A DNA stretch of 56,075 nt from Bacillota bacterium (GCA_023429995.1 JAEZCE010000088.1:1-56075); one strand, 5' to 3'; positions 41,837-51,168 are shown, counted from the stretch's first letter. Numbers and translations: made by a program. Notes: generated from the letters alone by a model not told the origin.

Positions 41837-42907
41837 ATGAAACAAGCGCGTTTGGTACTAGAGGACGGAACCGTCTTTTATGGTGAGTCTTTCGGGGCTG
41901 ATTGTGAGGCCGGTGGTGAAGTTGTCTTCAATACTGGAATGACGGGCTACCAGGAAATATTAACCGACCCTTCCTACAGCGGCCAAATTATTACCATGAC
42001 CTATCCTTTAATCGGAAATTACGGCTTCAATGCTGTGGATTTCGAATCAACTCATCCTTTTGCCCGGGGTTTTATCGTAAAAGAATACTGCGACATACCC
42101 AGCAATTGGCGGGCGGAATTCAATTTGGATGCCTTTTTGAAAAAATATCAGATACCGGGTTTGGCAGGTATTGATACCAGGGCTTTAACTAAGCGTTTGC
42201 GCACGCATGGCACGATGCGTGGGATGATTACAACTTCAAATGAAACAGATGATGAAATGCTGAATAAAGTTTCAGCAGTTCATGATCTCTCCGGTCAAGA
42301 TTTTGTAAAACAAGCTTCCACGGATAGAATTTACACCGAGGGTGACGGCAGGAAACATGTGGTTTTGGTCGATTTCGGAGCTAAAGCTAATATTGCCCGG
42401 CGCTTGAAGGAGCGTGGCTGCCGGGTTACTGTGGTGCCGTGCGATACGACCAGCGAAGCGATTTTAAAATTGAGGCCGGATGGTTTAATGCTCTCCAATG
42501 GACCCGGTGATCCCCAGGATGTTGTGTATGCAGTCAAAATGGTGCGTGAATTAATGGGCCGTTTACCAATTTTCGGTATCTGCCTGGGACATCAAATTAT
42601 CGGTTTGGCTCTGGGCGGTACAACCTATAAATTAAAATTCGGGCACCGGGGCGGTAATCATCCGGTCAAAAATCTGCTTACCGGAAAAGTCACCATTACC
42701 TCCCAGAATCACGGGTTTGCGGTTCGTGAAGATTCTTTAAATCCCGATGAAGTGGTTATATCCCATAAGAATGTAAATGATGGTACGGTTGAGGGTTTGA
42801 AACACCGTAAACTACCGCTTTTCTCCGTACAGTATCATCCGGAAGCGGCGCCGGGTCCTTGGGATTCGGAAGAATTGTTTGATGAGTTCGTGAGCTATTT
42901 TAATTAA
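41837..42907 (+). CDS. carA: Carbamoyl phosphate synthase, glutaminase subunit
   Basis: This small subunit hydrolyses glutamine and passes ammonia to CarB. The 356 residues have the CPSase N-terminal domain (LEDGTVFYGESFG, FNTGMTGYQEILTDPSY) and a class I amidotransferase domain with nucleophile Cys249 in GICLGHQ and the His-Glu pair in QYHPEA. GTGAGGT lies shortly before ATG 41837. A 158-base gap separates it from pyrC, the longest inside the operon after pyrR-pyrP, and contains a possible promoter. Carbamoyl phosphate feeds both pyrimidine and arginine synthesis. Confidence 0.96.
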   Translation: MKQARLVLEDGTVFYGESFGADCEAGGEVVFNTGMTGYQEILTDPSYSGQIITMTYPLIGNYGFNAVDFESTHPFARGFIVKEYCDIPSNWRAEFNLDAFLKKYQIPGLAGIDTRALTKRLRTHGTMRGMITTSNETDDEMLNKVSAVHDLSGQDFVKQASTDRIYTEGDGRKHVVLVDFGAKANIARRLKERGCRVTVVPCDTTSEAILKLRPDGLMLSNGPGDPQDVVYAVKMVRELMGRLPIFGICLGHQIIGLALGGTTYKLKFGHRGGNHPVKNLLTGKVTITSQNHGFAVREDSLNPDEVVISHKNVNDGTVEGLKHRKLPLFSVQYHPEAAPGPWDSEELFDEFVSYFN

Positions 42908-42925
42908 TATAAGTAGGTGTCAAAA

Positions 42926-45900
42926 ATGCCTTTGGATAAAACTTTAAAAAAAGTGATGGTCATTGGATCGGGTCCGATCATCATCGGGCAAGCGGCCGAA
43001 TTCGACTATGCCGGTACCCAAGCCTGCCGTTCTTTGCGGGAAGAGGGCATCTCGGTGATATTGGTTAATTCCAATCCAGCTACGATTATGACGGATGCCA
43101 ATATGGCGGATCGAGTTTATATTGAACCCTTAACGGTTGAGTCGGTCCGGCGGATTATTGCCAAAGAACGTCCTGACGGATTGCTGCCTACCCTTGGCGG
43201 TCAGGTCGGTCTCAATTTGGCCGTTAAGTTACATGAAGCCGGCGTACTGGACACCTATAAAGTGAGATTGCTGGGGACGCCATTGGAGGCGATTAAGAAA
43301 GCCGAAGATCGCCAATTGTTTAAAGAAACCATGCAAGCTCTGGGTCAACCCTTACCTGAAAGTGTGATTGTTGAAAAGCTGGAAGAAGCCGTAGCATTTG
43401 CGGAGAGGATTGGCTATCCGCTCATCATCAGGCCGGCATACACTTTGGGGGGGACCGGAGGTGGAATTGCTCATAACCGGCAGGAACTTGAAGAGATTAC
43501 CATCCGGGGTCTGACTCTGAGCCCTATTTCTCAGGTGCTGCTGGAACAGTCTGTAGCAGGTTTCAAAGAGATTGAATATGAAGTCATACGGGATGCCAAT
43601 AACAGTTGTATTACGATTTGCAATATGGAAAACATCGATCCGGTAGGGATTCATACCGGTGATAGTATTGTAGTGGCGCCAAGTCAGACACTGGCCGACC
43701 GCGAATATCAAATGCTGCGGGCAGCATCATTAAAGATCATTCGAGCCTTGGGAATCGAAGGCGGTTGCAATGTACAATACGCCCTTGATCCTAAGAGTTT
43801 TCAATATTATGTAATTGAGGTCAATCCGCGGGTCAGCCGTTCCAGCGCCTTGGCATCGAAAGCCACCGGATACCCCATCGCCAAGGTGGCAGCCAAAATT
43901 GCCATTGGTTTGCATTTGGATGAAATTATCAATGCCGTAACCGGGAAAACTTATGCCTCGTTTGAACCGGCATTGGATTATGTTGTGGTGAAAATTCCGC
44001 GTTGGCCTTTTGACAAGTTTAATTTGGCCGACCGCACGTTAGGCACCCAGATGAAGGCTACCGGAGAAGTAATGTCCATTGACAGGACACTGGAATCAGC
44101 TCTTTTGAAGGCAATCCGTTCTCTGGAAATCGGTTTATACGGTTTGGGTATGGCTTCGGCAGCCAATTTGTCCGCGGAAGAATTGGAGAAAGCGATAGTC
44201 GCTGCGGATGATAGGCGTTTGTTTTTCTTAGCCGAGGCGCTTAGAAGGGGCTATACTGTTGAAGATATTTATGAGCGAACGAAAGTGGATGCGTTTTTTT
44301 TAAGAAAGCTGGGTCATATTATCCAGATGGAGCGGGCTCTTCAGGAAAAAGACTATCAAGATGCGGATTTATTAAGGGCAGCCAAGAAAATGGGTTTCTC
44401 CGATGGGGAAATTGCAAGGATAACCGGCGCTAAAGAGGAAGATGTGCGCCAACTGCGCTATAACCATAATATCCGTCCGGTCTATAAAATGGTCGATACC
44501 TGTGCCGCTGAATTTGAGGCGGCTACGCCGTATTTTTATTCATGTTATGATCAGGAAAACGAAGCCATTCCATCAAAACGCCGTAAAATCGCGGTGATTG
44601 GGTCCGGCCCGATCCGGATTGGCCAGGGCGTAGAGTTTGATTATTGCAGTGTTCATTCGGTTCTGGCATTGAAAGAGGCTGGTATTGAAGCAATTATCAT
44701 TAATAATAATCCGGAAACGGTGAGCACCGACTTTGATACCGGGGATCGGCTTTATTTTGAACCGTTGACTGTAGAAGATGTCCTGCACATTTTGGAGTTG
44801 GAACAGCCTGAAGGGGTTATTGTCCAGTTTGGCGGGCAAACTGCTATCAATTTGGCGGCTCATTTACAGAAAGCGGGAATCCGAATTTTGGGAACATCGG
44901 TGGATTCCATTGATTTGGCTGAAGATAGGAAACGATTTGATCGCTTGTTATTGGATTTAGAGATTCCCAAACCGGCCGGTCGCACCGTTACCTCCATTGA
45001 AGAAGCAGTGGCAGTGACCAGGGAAATTGATTTCCCGGTGTTGGTTCGTCCTTCTTACGTTTTGGGCGGCCGGGCCATGGAGATAGTGTATAACGAAACG
45101 GAACTCAAGAATTATTTGACTTTTGCTGTCAAAGCAGCTCCTGAACATCCGGTGTTGGTCGACAGGTATGTAATGGGTCGGGAATGTGAGGTGGATGCCA
45201 TTTCCGATGGTACGAATGTTCTCATCCCGGGAATTATGGAACATTTAGAGCGGGCGGGTGTTCATTCAGGCGATTCCATCGCGGCATATCCACCGCAACA
45301 TCTAACTATCGCCGAGCAGGAAAAGATTTTAGCCTATACAGTAAAATTAACCAGAGCCTTAAAAGTCGTAGGGCTGATTAATATTCAATATGTTTTGGAT
45401 GATAAGGAAGTTTATTGTATCGAGGTCAATCCCCGTTCCAGCCGGACAGTACCTTTTATGAGCAAGATTACCGGGATTCCTATGGTTCAGGTCGCGACTA
45501 AAGCTGTTTTAAATCAAAGCATTTACGACCAAGGGTATGCCGGGGGAATGTGGCCCCAGACTAAATTGGTTGCAGTGAAAGCTCCGGTATTTTCCTTTGC
45601 CAAGCTGACCCAGGTTGATATCTCCCTGGGGCCGGAAATGAAGTCTACCGGAGAAGTCATGGGAGTCGATCTAACCCATGCCGGAGCTCTTTACAAGGCT
45701 TTCATTGCCGCAGGATTCAATATTCCCCGGGGGGGGGCGATTCTGGCCACTCTTTCGGATCGCGATAAGGCTGAAGCTTTGCCGCTATTAAAAAAGTTAT
45801 CCGAACGGGGTTTTCATATTTACGCCACAATGGGTACAGCAGCCTATCTGCGGGTCAATGATGTTCCGGTAACCAAACTGAATAAGCTTGATCAGGAATC

Positions 45901-46156
45901 GCCTAATATTACGGACGCTATCAAAAACGGTGAGATTCAATTACTGGTCAATACAATTACCAGAGGCAAGGAACCGGAACGGGACGGCTTTAAAATACGG
46001 CGAATGGCTGTAGAGCATAATATCCCATGCCTGACCTCACTGGATACCGTGAAAGCATTTTTAATGGTTCTGCTAGCTCTTAGTGAAGGGAAAGAACCAA
46101 GTACCGTAATCCCAATTCAAGATTTCAAGACAATTCGGGTGGAGCAATCCATTTAA
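42926..46156 (+). CDS. carB: Carbamoyl phosphate synthase, large subunit
   Basis: This synthetase makes carbamoyl phosphate from bicarbonate, ammonia and two ATP. The 1076 residues carry the expected internal duplication: two ATP-grasp halves, each opening with VIGSGPI (residues about 12 and 555), an oligomerisation segment between, and a C-terminal methylglyoxal-synthase-like allosteric domain (about 935-1076, GFHIYATMGTAAYL). Length is normal for bacteria. ATG 42926 is taken rather than GTG 42917, since TAGGTG serves as the ribosome site. Confidence 0.96.
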   Translation: MPLDKTLKKVMVIGSGPIIIGQAAEFDYAGTQACRSLREEGISVILVNSNPATIMTDANMADRVYIEPLTVESVRRIIAKERPDGLLPTLGGQVGLNLAVKLHEAGVLDTYKVRLLGTPLEAIKKAEDRQLFKETMQALGQPLPESVIVEKLEEAVAFAERIGYPLIIRPAYTLGGTGGGIAHNRQELEEITIRGLTLSPISQVLLEQSVAGFKEIEYEVIRDANNSCITICNMENIDPVGIHTGDSIVVAPSQTLADREYQMLRAASLKIIRALGIEGGCNVQYALDPKSFQYYVIEVNPRVSRSSALASKATGYPIAKVAAKIAIGLHLDEIINAVTGKTYASFEPALDYVVVKIPRWPFDKFNLADRTLGTQMKATGEVMSIDRTLESALLKAIRSLEIGLYGLGMASAANLSAEELEKAIVAADDRRLFFLAEALRRGYTVEDIYERTKVDAFFLRKLGHIIQMERALQEKDYQDADLLRAAKKMGFSDGEIARITGAKEEDVRQLRYNHNIRPVYKMVDTCAAEFEAATPYFYSCYDQENEAIPSKRRKIAVIGSGPIRIGQGVEFDYCSVHSVLALKEAGIEAIIINNNPETVSTDFDTGDRLYFEPLTVEDVLHILELEQPEGVIVQFGGQTAINLAAHLQKAGIRILGTSVDSIDLAEDRKRFDRLLLDLEIPKPAGRTVTSIEEAVAVTREIDFPVLVRPSYVLGGRAMEIVYNETELKNYLTFAVKAAPEHPVLVDRYVMGRECEVDAISDGTNVLIPGIMEHLERAGVHSGDSIAAYPPQHLTIAEQEKILAYTVKLTRALKVVGLINIQYVLDDKEVYCIEVNPRSSRTVPFMSKITGIPMVQVATKAVLNQSIYDQGYAGGMWPQTKLVAVKAPVFSFAKLTQVDISLGPEMKSTGEVMGVDLTHAGALYKAFIAAGFNIPRGGAILATLSDRDKAEALPLLKKLSERGFHIYATMGTAAYLRVNDVPVTKLNKLDQESPNITDAIKNGEIQLLVNTITRGKEPERDGFKIRRMAVEHNIPCLTSLDTVKAFLMVLLALSEGKEPSTVIPIQDFKTIRVEQSI

Positions 46157-46227
46157 TGGGGATGGAAACTGTAAATAGGGATATCCCCGTCATTGATGCC
46201 CATGAAGATAAAAATCGAGGAGAAACA

Positions 46228-47013
46228 ATGTTTTCCGGAAAAGTATTAATCACTGAGAATGTTAATCTGAGCCCCGGTTATTACCGGCTCTCCTTGTTAG
46301 CGCCGGAAGTAGCGGCATTGGCCAAACCGGGTCAATTCATTCAAATACGGGTAACCCGACCCGGAGCCAATGATCCTTTGTTACCGAGGCCGATTAGCAT
46401 TTTTCGGATTGGGAAATCGACCGGTACAATAGCAGTAATTTATAAAACGGTGGGACGGGGTACTTCGCTATTAAGCAGATTTGAAAGCGGAGAATTGATC
46501 GGAATACTAGGTCCCATCGGTAACGGCTTTACAATTCCGGAAAATGTCCGTAAAGTGGCGCTTATTGCAGGGGGAGTCGGTATGCCGCCCTTGTTTTGTC
46601 TTGCGGAAACCTTTCTTCAAAACCGCAAGGATTGCGAGGTAAATTTATTTTATGGCTGCCGGAGCGCTTTGGATGTATTGGAATTGGATTTATGGAATCA
46701 AAACGGCGTTAAGTCGTTCATAACAACGGAAGATGGTAGTTTGGGTGAGAGCGGCTTCATCACTCCGGTCTTTTTGAAAGAGCATCAAAAACAGAAATAT
46801 GATTATATCGCTGCTTGTGGACCACAGCCGATGTTGAAGGCGCTACAGGAAATTGCTTTAGCCCAAGGGATTGATGGTGAATTATCACTTGAAGCACGAA
46901 TGGCTTGCGGTGTAGGAGCATGTTTGGGATGTACCTGCCAGACCCATTCCGGATATAAGCGTGTCTGTGTTGATGGACCCGTTTTTCCAATCAAGGAGGT
47001 GGTTTGGTTATGA
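46228..47013 (+). CDS. pyrK: Dihydroorotate dehydrogenase electron transfer subunit
   Basis: This FAD/[2Fe-2S] subunit links PyrD to NAD+. The 261 residues contain the FAD-binding LLPRPISIFR, the NAD-binding ALIAGGVGMPPLFCLA, and cysteines 227, 232, 235 and 247 for the cluster, with an extra Cys237. The frame is open from 46156, where ATG overlaps the carB stop, but CGAGGAGA (46216-46222) directly precedes ATG 46228 and gives the normal N-terminus. The 24 extra codons upstream look non-conserved. The stop overlaps the pyrD start. Confidence 0.93.
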   Translation: MFSGKVLITENVNLSPGYYRLSLLAPEVAALAKPGQFIQIRVTRPGANDPLLPRPISIFRIGKSTGTIAVIYKTVGRGTSLLSRFESGELIGILGPIGNGFTIPENVRKVALIAGGVGMPPLFCLAETFLQNRKDCEVNLFYGCRSALDVLELDLWNQNGVKSFITTEDGSLGESGFITPVFLKEHQKQKYDYIAACGPQPMLKALQEIALAQGIDGELSLEARMACGVGACLGCTCQTHSGYKRVCVDGPVFPIKEVVWL

Positions 47014-47975
47014 TGCGAACTTCAATTAATATGGAAGTTAAAATCGCAGGGTTGACTCTAAAGAATCCGTTGATGCCTGCTTCCGGCACCTATGGATATG
47101 GCAAGGAATATTTGACTATATTGCCCCCGGACACTTTCGGAGCCATTGTTACCAAGGGAGTTGCCGTTCAACCATGGCCGGGAAATAAACCGCCGCGCAT
47201 TACCGAAACCCCATCCGGAATGTTAAATGCTATTGGTTTACAAAACCCCGGTGTTGAAAATTTTATTCAGGAAGCCCTCCCATTTCTCCGCCAGTTCCAG
47301 GCTCCAGTAATCGTTAATATTGTCGGTAAAACCATCAATGAATATGTTCAGGTGGCCGAAATTTTAAGCAGCTACCCGGAGATTGCAGGTTTTGAATTAA
47401 ATATCTCCTGCCCTAATGTTAAAGAAGGTGGCATTGCCTTTGGAACCGACCCGCAGATGGCCCATAAGATAACCAAAGCTGTCCGTGACGCTACTAAATT
47501 ACCGTTGATAGTCAAGTTATCCCCCAATGTTACCGATATTACAATTATTGCTAGGTCTGTAGAAGATGCCGGCGCGGATGCCGTCAGTCTCATTAACACT
47601 CTCTTGGGGATGGCCATTGATATCAAAAAAAGGCGGCCAGTTTTAGGTAATGTGGTAGGCGGATTATCGGGACCTGCCGTCAAACCGGTGGCTTTGCGTA
47701 TGGTCTGGCAGGTTTATTCAAAAATTTCAATACCCATCATTGGTATGGGGGGAATCGTCAGCGCGGATGATGCCCTGGAATTTATGATGGCCGGGGCTAC
47801 TGCTGTTGCCGTTGGGACTGGTAATTTTAAAGATCCATTGACCCCTAAAGGGATATTAGCAGGAATCGAAGAGTTTCTTGTCGAAGAAAAAATTCCTAAT
47901 CTGGCAGAATTAAGAGGTATTGCCCATCAAGAATTTGATATACATAAAATGACAGGGGGAAACAACCGTGCTTGA
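47010..47975 (+). CDS. pyrD: Dihydroorotate dehydrogenase class 1B, catalytic subunit
   Basis: This FMN enzyme oxidises dihydroorotate to orotate, working with PyrK and NAD+. The 321 residues show NPLMPASGTYGYG, NISCPNVKEGG with the class 1 catalytic base Cys134, and the FMN-phosphate region IGMGGIVSADDALEFMMAGA. AAGGAGGTGG (46993-47002) precedes ATG 47010, which overlaps the pyrK stop as ATGA. Class 1B with PyrK fits an anaerobic or facultative Bacillota cell. In the Bacillus order pyrF would follow, but pyrE does instead. Confidence 0.95.
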   Translation: MMRTSINMEVKIAGLTLKNPLMPASGTYGYGKEYLTILPPDTFGAIVTKGVAVQPWPGNKPPRITETPSGMLNAIGLQNPGVENFIQEALPFLRQFQAPVIVNIVGKTINEYVQVAEILSSYPEIAGFELNISCPNVKEGGIAFGTDPQMAHKITKAVRDATKLPLIVKLSPNVTDITIIARSVEDAGADAVSLINTLLGMAIDIKKRRPVLGNVVGGLSGPAVKPVALRMVWQVYSKISIPIIGMGGIVSADDALEFMMAGATAVAVGTGNFKDPLTPKGILAGIEEFLVEEKIPNLAELRGIAHQEFDIHKMTGGNNRA

Positions 47976-48540
47976 AGAGAAGGAAATTTTAGAAATATTC
48001 CGCGAGACCAAGGTGTTAAGAGAAGGGCATTTTCGTTTAACATCCGGCAAACACAGTAGAAAATATATGCAGTGCGCTCAAGTTTTACAATATCCCAATT
48101 TCACCGAGAAATTGTGCGAAGATTTAGCCCGCCGTTTTAAAGGACAGGAAATCCATGCGGTGGTTGCTCCGGCTATCGGTGGGATCATTGTTGCTTATGA
48201 AATCGCCAAAGTCCTGGGAGTGAGGGCTTTATTCACCGAACGGGAAGACGGTAAAATGGTTTTTCGCCGCGGCTTTGAACTTGAAGAAGATGAGAATGTT
48301 TTAGTGGTTGAGGATGTCATTACAACCGGTGGTTCGGTGTATGAGGTCATTGAAGCCGTCAAGGAGCGAGGAGCAAATGTCTGTGGCGTAGGTGTACTGG
48401 TTGACCGAAGTGGCGGAAAGGTTCATTTTGGTGTAAAAAAAGAATCCTTGATTTCTATTGAGATCGAAACCTATGAGCCCGATGAATGTCCGCTATGCAA
48501 AGAGGGAATTCCGATTGTAAAACCTGGGAGCCGTAAGTAA
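47968..48540 (+). CDS. pyrE: Orotate phosphoribosyltransferase
   Basis: The enzyme joins orotate and PRPP to give OMP. The 190 residues hold the PRPP motif VLVVEDVITTGGSVYEVI, LTSGKHSRKYMQC and RREDG-like FTEREDGKMVFRRGF. The GTG start at 47968 lies behind AGGGGG and overlaps the end of pyrD by eight bases. It ends the pyr genes. A C-terminal Cys pair (ECPLCKEGIP) is present, as in some clostridial PyrE proteins. OMP decarboxylase, the next step, is not encoded in the window. Confidence 0.95.
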   Translation: MLEEKEILEIFRETKVLREGHFRLTSGKHSRKYMQCAQVLQYPNFTEKLCEDLARRFKGQEIHAVVAPAIGGIIVAYEIAKVLGVRALFTEREDGKMVFRRGFELEEDENVLVVEDVITTGGSVYEVIEAVKERGANVCGVGVLVDRSGGKVHFGVKKESLISIEIETYEPDECPLCKEGIPIVKPGSRK

Positions 48541-48667
48541 AAAAGTTTCTGTTGTGGAGATCGGATTTAGAAATTTGCAGTTTGAAATGTTCCAATTGAG
48601 AATTGGATAAAGTTTTTAAAATTAGATTTTACGCGCGATATGCGCGATGAAATGCGGGGTGTATTTT

Positions 48668-49183
48668 ATGCCTTTAGTTGGAATCGTTATGGGTAGTGAT
48701 TCGGATTTAACAATTATGAAGATGGCCGCCGAGGTCCTGGAAGAATTCGGCGTCGATTATGAAATGACGATTATATCTGCGCACCGTTCACCCAAACGCG
48801 CTATCGAATATGCGTCTACTGCTGCCGAACGCGGGTTGGATGTTATTGTGGCAGGAGCCGGTGGGGCTGCGCACTTGCCGGGAGTTTTAGCGGCAATGAC
48901 TCCATTACCGGTTATTGGAATTCCTATCAAAACAAACACTTTGGATGGGGTAGATTCGCTTTACTCCATCGTTCAAATGCCCGGAGGTATTCCAGTGGCC
49001 ACCGTCAGTATCAATGGGGCCAAAAATGCCGGTATTTTGGCAGTTCAGATCTTAAGTGTGGTTGATTCTTCCTTACGCCATAAAATGATCGAGTATAAGA
49101 AAAAGTTGGCCAAGGAAGTCAACGATAAAGCGGTGTTATTAGAAGAGATCGGTTATAAACAATACTTGGAACAGAAAAAATAG
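48668..49183 (+). CDS. purE: N5-carboxyaminoimidazole ribonucleotide mutase
   Basis: This purine enzyme moves the carboxyl group of N5-CAIR to give CAIR. The 171 residues show the PurE class I signatures GIVMGSDSDLTIM, ISAHRSPKRAIEYA with the catalytic His, GAGGAAHLPGV and QMPGGIPVATVSI. The start at 48668 follows GCGGGG; the frame is open from 48647. It lies 127 bases after pyrE without an evident terminator between, so it may be read through from the pyr operon. The usual partner genes (purK, purC) are not in the window. A terminator follows at 49210. Confidence 0.93.
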   Translation: MPLVGIVMGSDSDLTIMKMAAEVLEEFGVDYEMTIISAHRSPKRAIEYASTAAERGLDVIVAGAGGAAHLPGVLAAMTPLPVIGIPIKTNTLDGVDSLYSIVQMPGGIPVATVSINGAKNAGILAVQILSVVDSSLRHKMIEYKKKLAKEVNDKAVLLEEIGYKQYLEQKK

Positions 49184-49209
49184 GTTATGCAAATGGAATG
49201 AACCTAAAT

Positions 49210-49274
49210 CCCCTGGTTATTTGATGGCTGACAGTCTATTTTACTGAGAGCTATGGAATAGTCAGGGGTTTTTT
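49210..49274 (+). terminator. Terminator after purE
   Basis: CCCCTG (49210-49215) pairs with CAGGGG (49263-49268), followed by TTTTTT (49269-49274). The loop is long (47 bases) with minor internal pairing. Confidence 0.6.
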
Positions 49275-49856
49275 CATGAGTTCCTTTGGCAATCGGTAAT
49301 AGGGTGTCTCCAAGGGTCGTTTTTAATTCGCTAAAATATGAAAAGCCCTCACTTAAATGAATCGCTGTGTGTATTTTACTTAAATATGACACTTGGATTT
49401 CGTTTTTTTTAAAATCCCATTTGCAATCTCCTATTTTTAGGATAATCTTATCGATAAGAGAGATTCTTTAATATATTGGTTTTTATAAAAAAATTAAATG
49501 AATACTTTTACAAACATTTTTGGATAAATATGTTATATTTTATTTTGTGTTAAAAATTCTCCGATTATAGATGATTGATTTTGTATTATGATAAAATATT
49601 CTCGGTAGCTAGGGAAATTTAACTAAAGGAAAATGGAGCGCAAGCCGAAATAACAAATAGGTATGGGACCAAAGGACTTTATTACCCAATCGGGCTCGGA
49701 TGATACATTTTCCTTTCATTAATTTCAGGGATAAAATATAATTTATGCGTTTTTGTTATAATCAAATAAAAAAATAACAATTTATTTATAAAACAAAAAT
49801 GTAATCAATAATATTTTAAATGATAAAAATGAGAATCAGTTTAAGGAGGAAGTTTG
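49275..49856. other. Long AT-rich gap before the chemotaxis operon
   Basis: About 580 bases without a supported gene. It contains the inverted-repeat structure at 49625-49716, very AT-rich flanks (49440-49600 and 49735-49840) and, within the structure, TAAA (49624-49627)-N16-GCCGAAAT (49644-49651), a weak sigma-28-like match. A promoter for the operon must lie here. Confidence 0.5.
49625..49716 (+). ncRNA. Candidate structured RNA or leader of the chemotaxis operon
   Basis: AAAGGAAAATG (49625-49635) pairs perfectly over 11 bases with CATTTTCCTTT (49706-49716). The 70 bases enclosed contain further pairing possibilities: GAGC with GCTC next to the outer stem, AGCC-GA with TCGGGCT, and GGTA with TACC. 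The enclosed sequence is richer in G and C than its flanks. It lies 140 bases before the first chemotaxis gene. I could not match it to a known riboswitch family. It may be a regulatory leader, a small RNA or a mobile remnant. Confidence 0.4.
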
Positions 49857-50222
49857 ATGGAGCAGGCTTGCAGAGTACTTGTAATTGATGATTCCCCAAT
49901 GGTGTATAAGGCTGTTAAACGCGCTTTGGAACCGGAAGGTTTTCAAGTTGTGGATCAAGCCTTTAATGGGCAAGAAGGTTTGGAAAAAATTGATCTTCTT
50001 AAGCCGGACTTGATTATTTTAGATGTTACCATGCCGATTATGGATGGTATTGAAACCGCGGAAGCTTTATTTCAAAGAAATCCCGCTTCCAAAGTTATTA
50101 TGTTGAGTGCTATGGGTGATGAGGATTTAACCAGTAAAGCAAAACGAATTGGTATTAAAATATTCTTAACAAAGCCCTTTAAACCGGAAGAACTGGTAAG
50201 CAGCATCCGGAGTATTTTATAG
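49857..50222 (+). CDS. CheY-like response regulator
   Basis: This is a single receiver domain of 121 residues. The acidic pocket Asp11/Asp12, the phosphorylation site Asp56 in LIILDVTMP, the switch Ser in IMLSAMG and the conserved Lys in FLTKPF are all present. Phosphorylated by CheA, it should control the flagellar motor or another output. AAGGAGGA (49843-49850) precedes ATG 49857. It is the first gene of the operon, followed by two CheX-type phosphatase-like proteins that probably act on it. The lack of an output domain and its position make CheY more likely than another regulator. Confidence 0.9.
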   Translation: MEQACRVLVIDDSPMVYKAVKRALEPEGFQVVDQAFNGQEGLEKIDLLKPDLIILDVTMPIMDGIETAEALFQRNPASKVIMLSAMGDEDLTSKAKRIGIKIFLTKPFKPEELVSSIRSIL

Positions 50223-50238
50223 AAAAGAGGTATCCGAA

Positions 50239-50706
50239 ATGGAACAAGATAAATTTACATTTTTTTGTAAGTGTTTTGAGGATGCTTTAAAAAGGAATTT
50301 GGAACATATGTCTGATGTCCTGGTTGAAACTTGTAATGATAATACCGGGGACAAGGAAAAAAAACTTTCTTCCGTTGTAGGAGTCGTTGGTCTTCACAAA
50401 GGGCGAATTCATGTTACAATGGCGGAAAAGTTAATCCGAAAGTTGTATGAATGTGCTAACGGAGAACCGGCCGGCGACGAGATGGATCTGTGCTTTTACC
50501 TGGCAGAACTAACCAATATGATAACAGGGCGCAGCATAACCCAAGTGAATGATACTTATAAGGGAAGCAATCTTCGGCTAACCCCACCGGCGATATTTGC
50601 CGATGAAAATATCGGTATTGCGACTCCACAGGTACAATCATCCATGCAGAAGTATAACTCAAATTATGGACCCATTCGTATCGAAATCGGGTTTGAAGGT
50701 GTATAG
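50239..50706 (+). CDS. CheX-type CheY-phosphate phosphatase
   Basis: This 155-residue protein is of the CheC/CheX/FliY family, which removes phosphate from CheY-P to end signals. The active-site pair is visible as Glu90 and Asn93 in AELTNMITG, and the family's LTPPAIF segment follows. A single such motif and the overall length fit CheX rather than CheC. It starts 16 bases after the CheY-like gene, directly supporting that pair as kinase target and phosphatase. The sequence is cytoplasmic with no targeting signal. Confidence 0.8.
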   Translation: MEQDKFTFFCKCFEDALKRNLEHMSDVLVETCNDNTGDKEKKLSSVVGVVGLHKGRIHVTMAEKLIRKLYECANGEPAGDEMDLCFYLAELTNMITGRSITQVNDTYKGSNLRLTPPAIFADENIGIATPQVQSSMQKYNSNYGPIRIEIGFEGV

Positions 50707-50709
50707 TTT

Positions 50710-51168
50710 GTGGATATAAAAGATTCATTGATTTATGCAGTAAACAACGTATTACCGATATTTAAAATAAAGCCGCAATATCAGTATGCAGTGGAGGAGA
50801 ATTTACTAACCTCCGGTAATCAAGTCAACGTTTTAAATAGTTTCTCCCATACCTTGCAAGGAAATATCGTTTTCAGCTTTAGTAATATGCAAACCCTAAA
50901 AATAGCTTCAACTTTGCAAGGTACTGATGTTTCTGTTATCGATGATGAGATGAAAACAGCCATTGGCGAAATTACTACCCTGGCCGTAAATGTGGCAATG
51001 AGTAAGTTTAAAGCAATACACTCCATTGCCATCTCGCCTCCGATATTTATTTCCGGGGAAAATGTTTTGTTAATGATAAGCCGTAATCGGACTACAAAAC
51101 TATTCTTTCAACTCAATGGTGAGAGTGAAATGCTGTCAATTGCTTATTGCCTCGAACAAGGTACATAA
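50710..51168 (+). CDS. CheX-like protein with an altered active site
   Basis: This 152-residue protein has the same fold family as its neighbour (GNIVFSFSNMQTLKIAS, then AIGEITTLAVNVAMSKF, then SPPIFISGENV). In the usual E-x-x-N pair the Glu is kept (Glu87) but the position of the Asn is Thr90, so it may not dephosphorylate CheY. It could bind CheY-P, CheD or the other CheX. It starts with GTG 50710, three bases after the previous stop, behind GAAGGTG. Its product and the neighbour look like an ancient tandem duplication. Confidence 0.7.
   Translation: MDIKDSLIYAVNNVLPIFKIKPQYQYAVEENLLTSGNQVNVLNSFSHTLQGNIVFSFSNMQTLKIASTLQGTDVSVIDDEMKTAIGEITTLAVNVAMSKFKAIHSIAISPPIFISGENVLLMISRNRTTKLFFQLNGESEMLSIAYCLEQGT

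Noticed and set aside
46156..46227. Extra 24 codons at the PyrK N-terminus
   Set aside because: ATG 46156 overlaps the carB stop but lacks a good ribosome site; ATG 46228 has one and gives the family N-terminus.
49204..49392. 62-codon frame on the - strand after purE
   Set aside because: It starts with GTG without a ribosome site and overlaps the purE terminator; the sequence matches no family I know.
49625..49716. Cyclic di-GMP riboswitch before the chemotaxis operon
   Set aside because: GCGCAAGCC recalls part of the class I core, and GGTAGCTAGG lies nearby, but the order of the elements is wrong and the GCAAACC core is missing.
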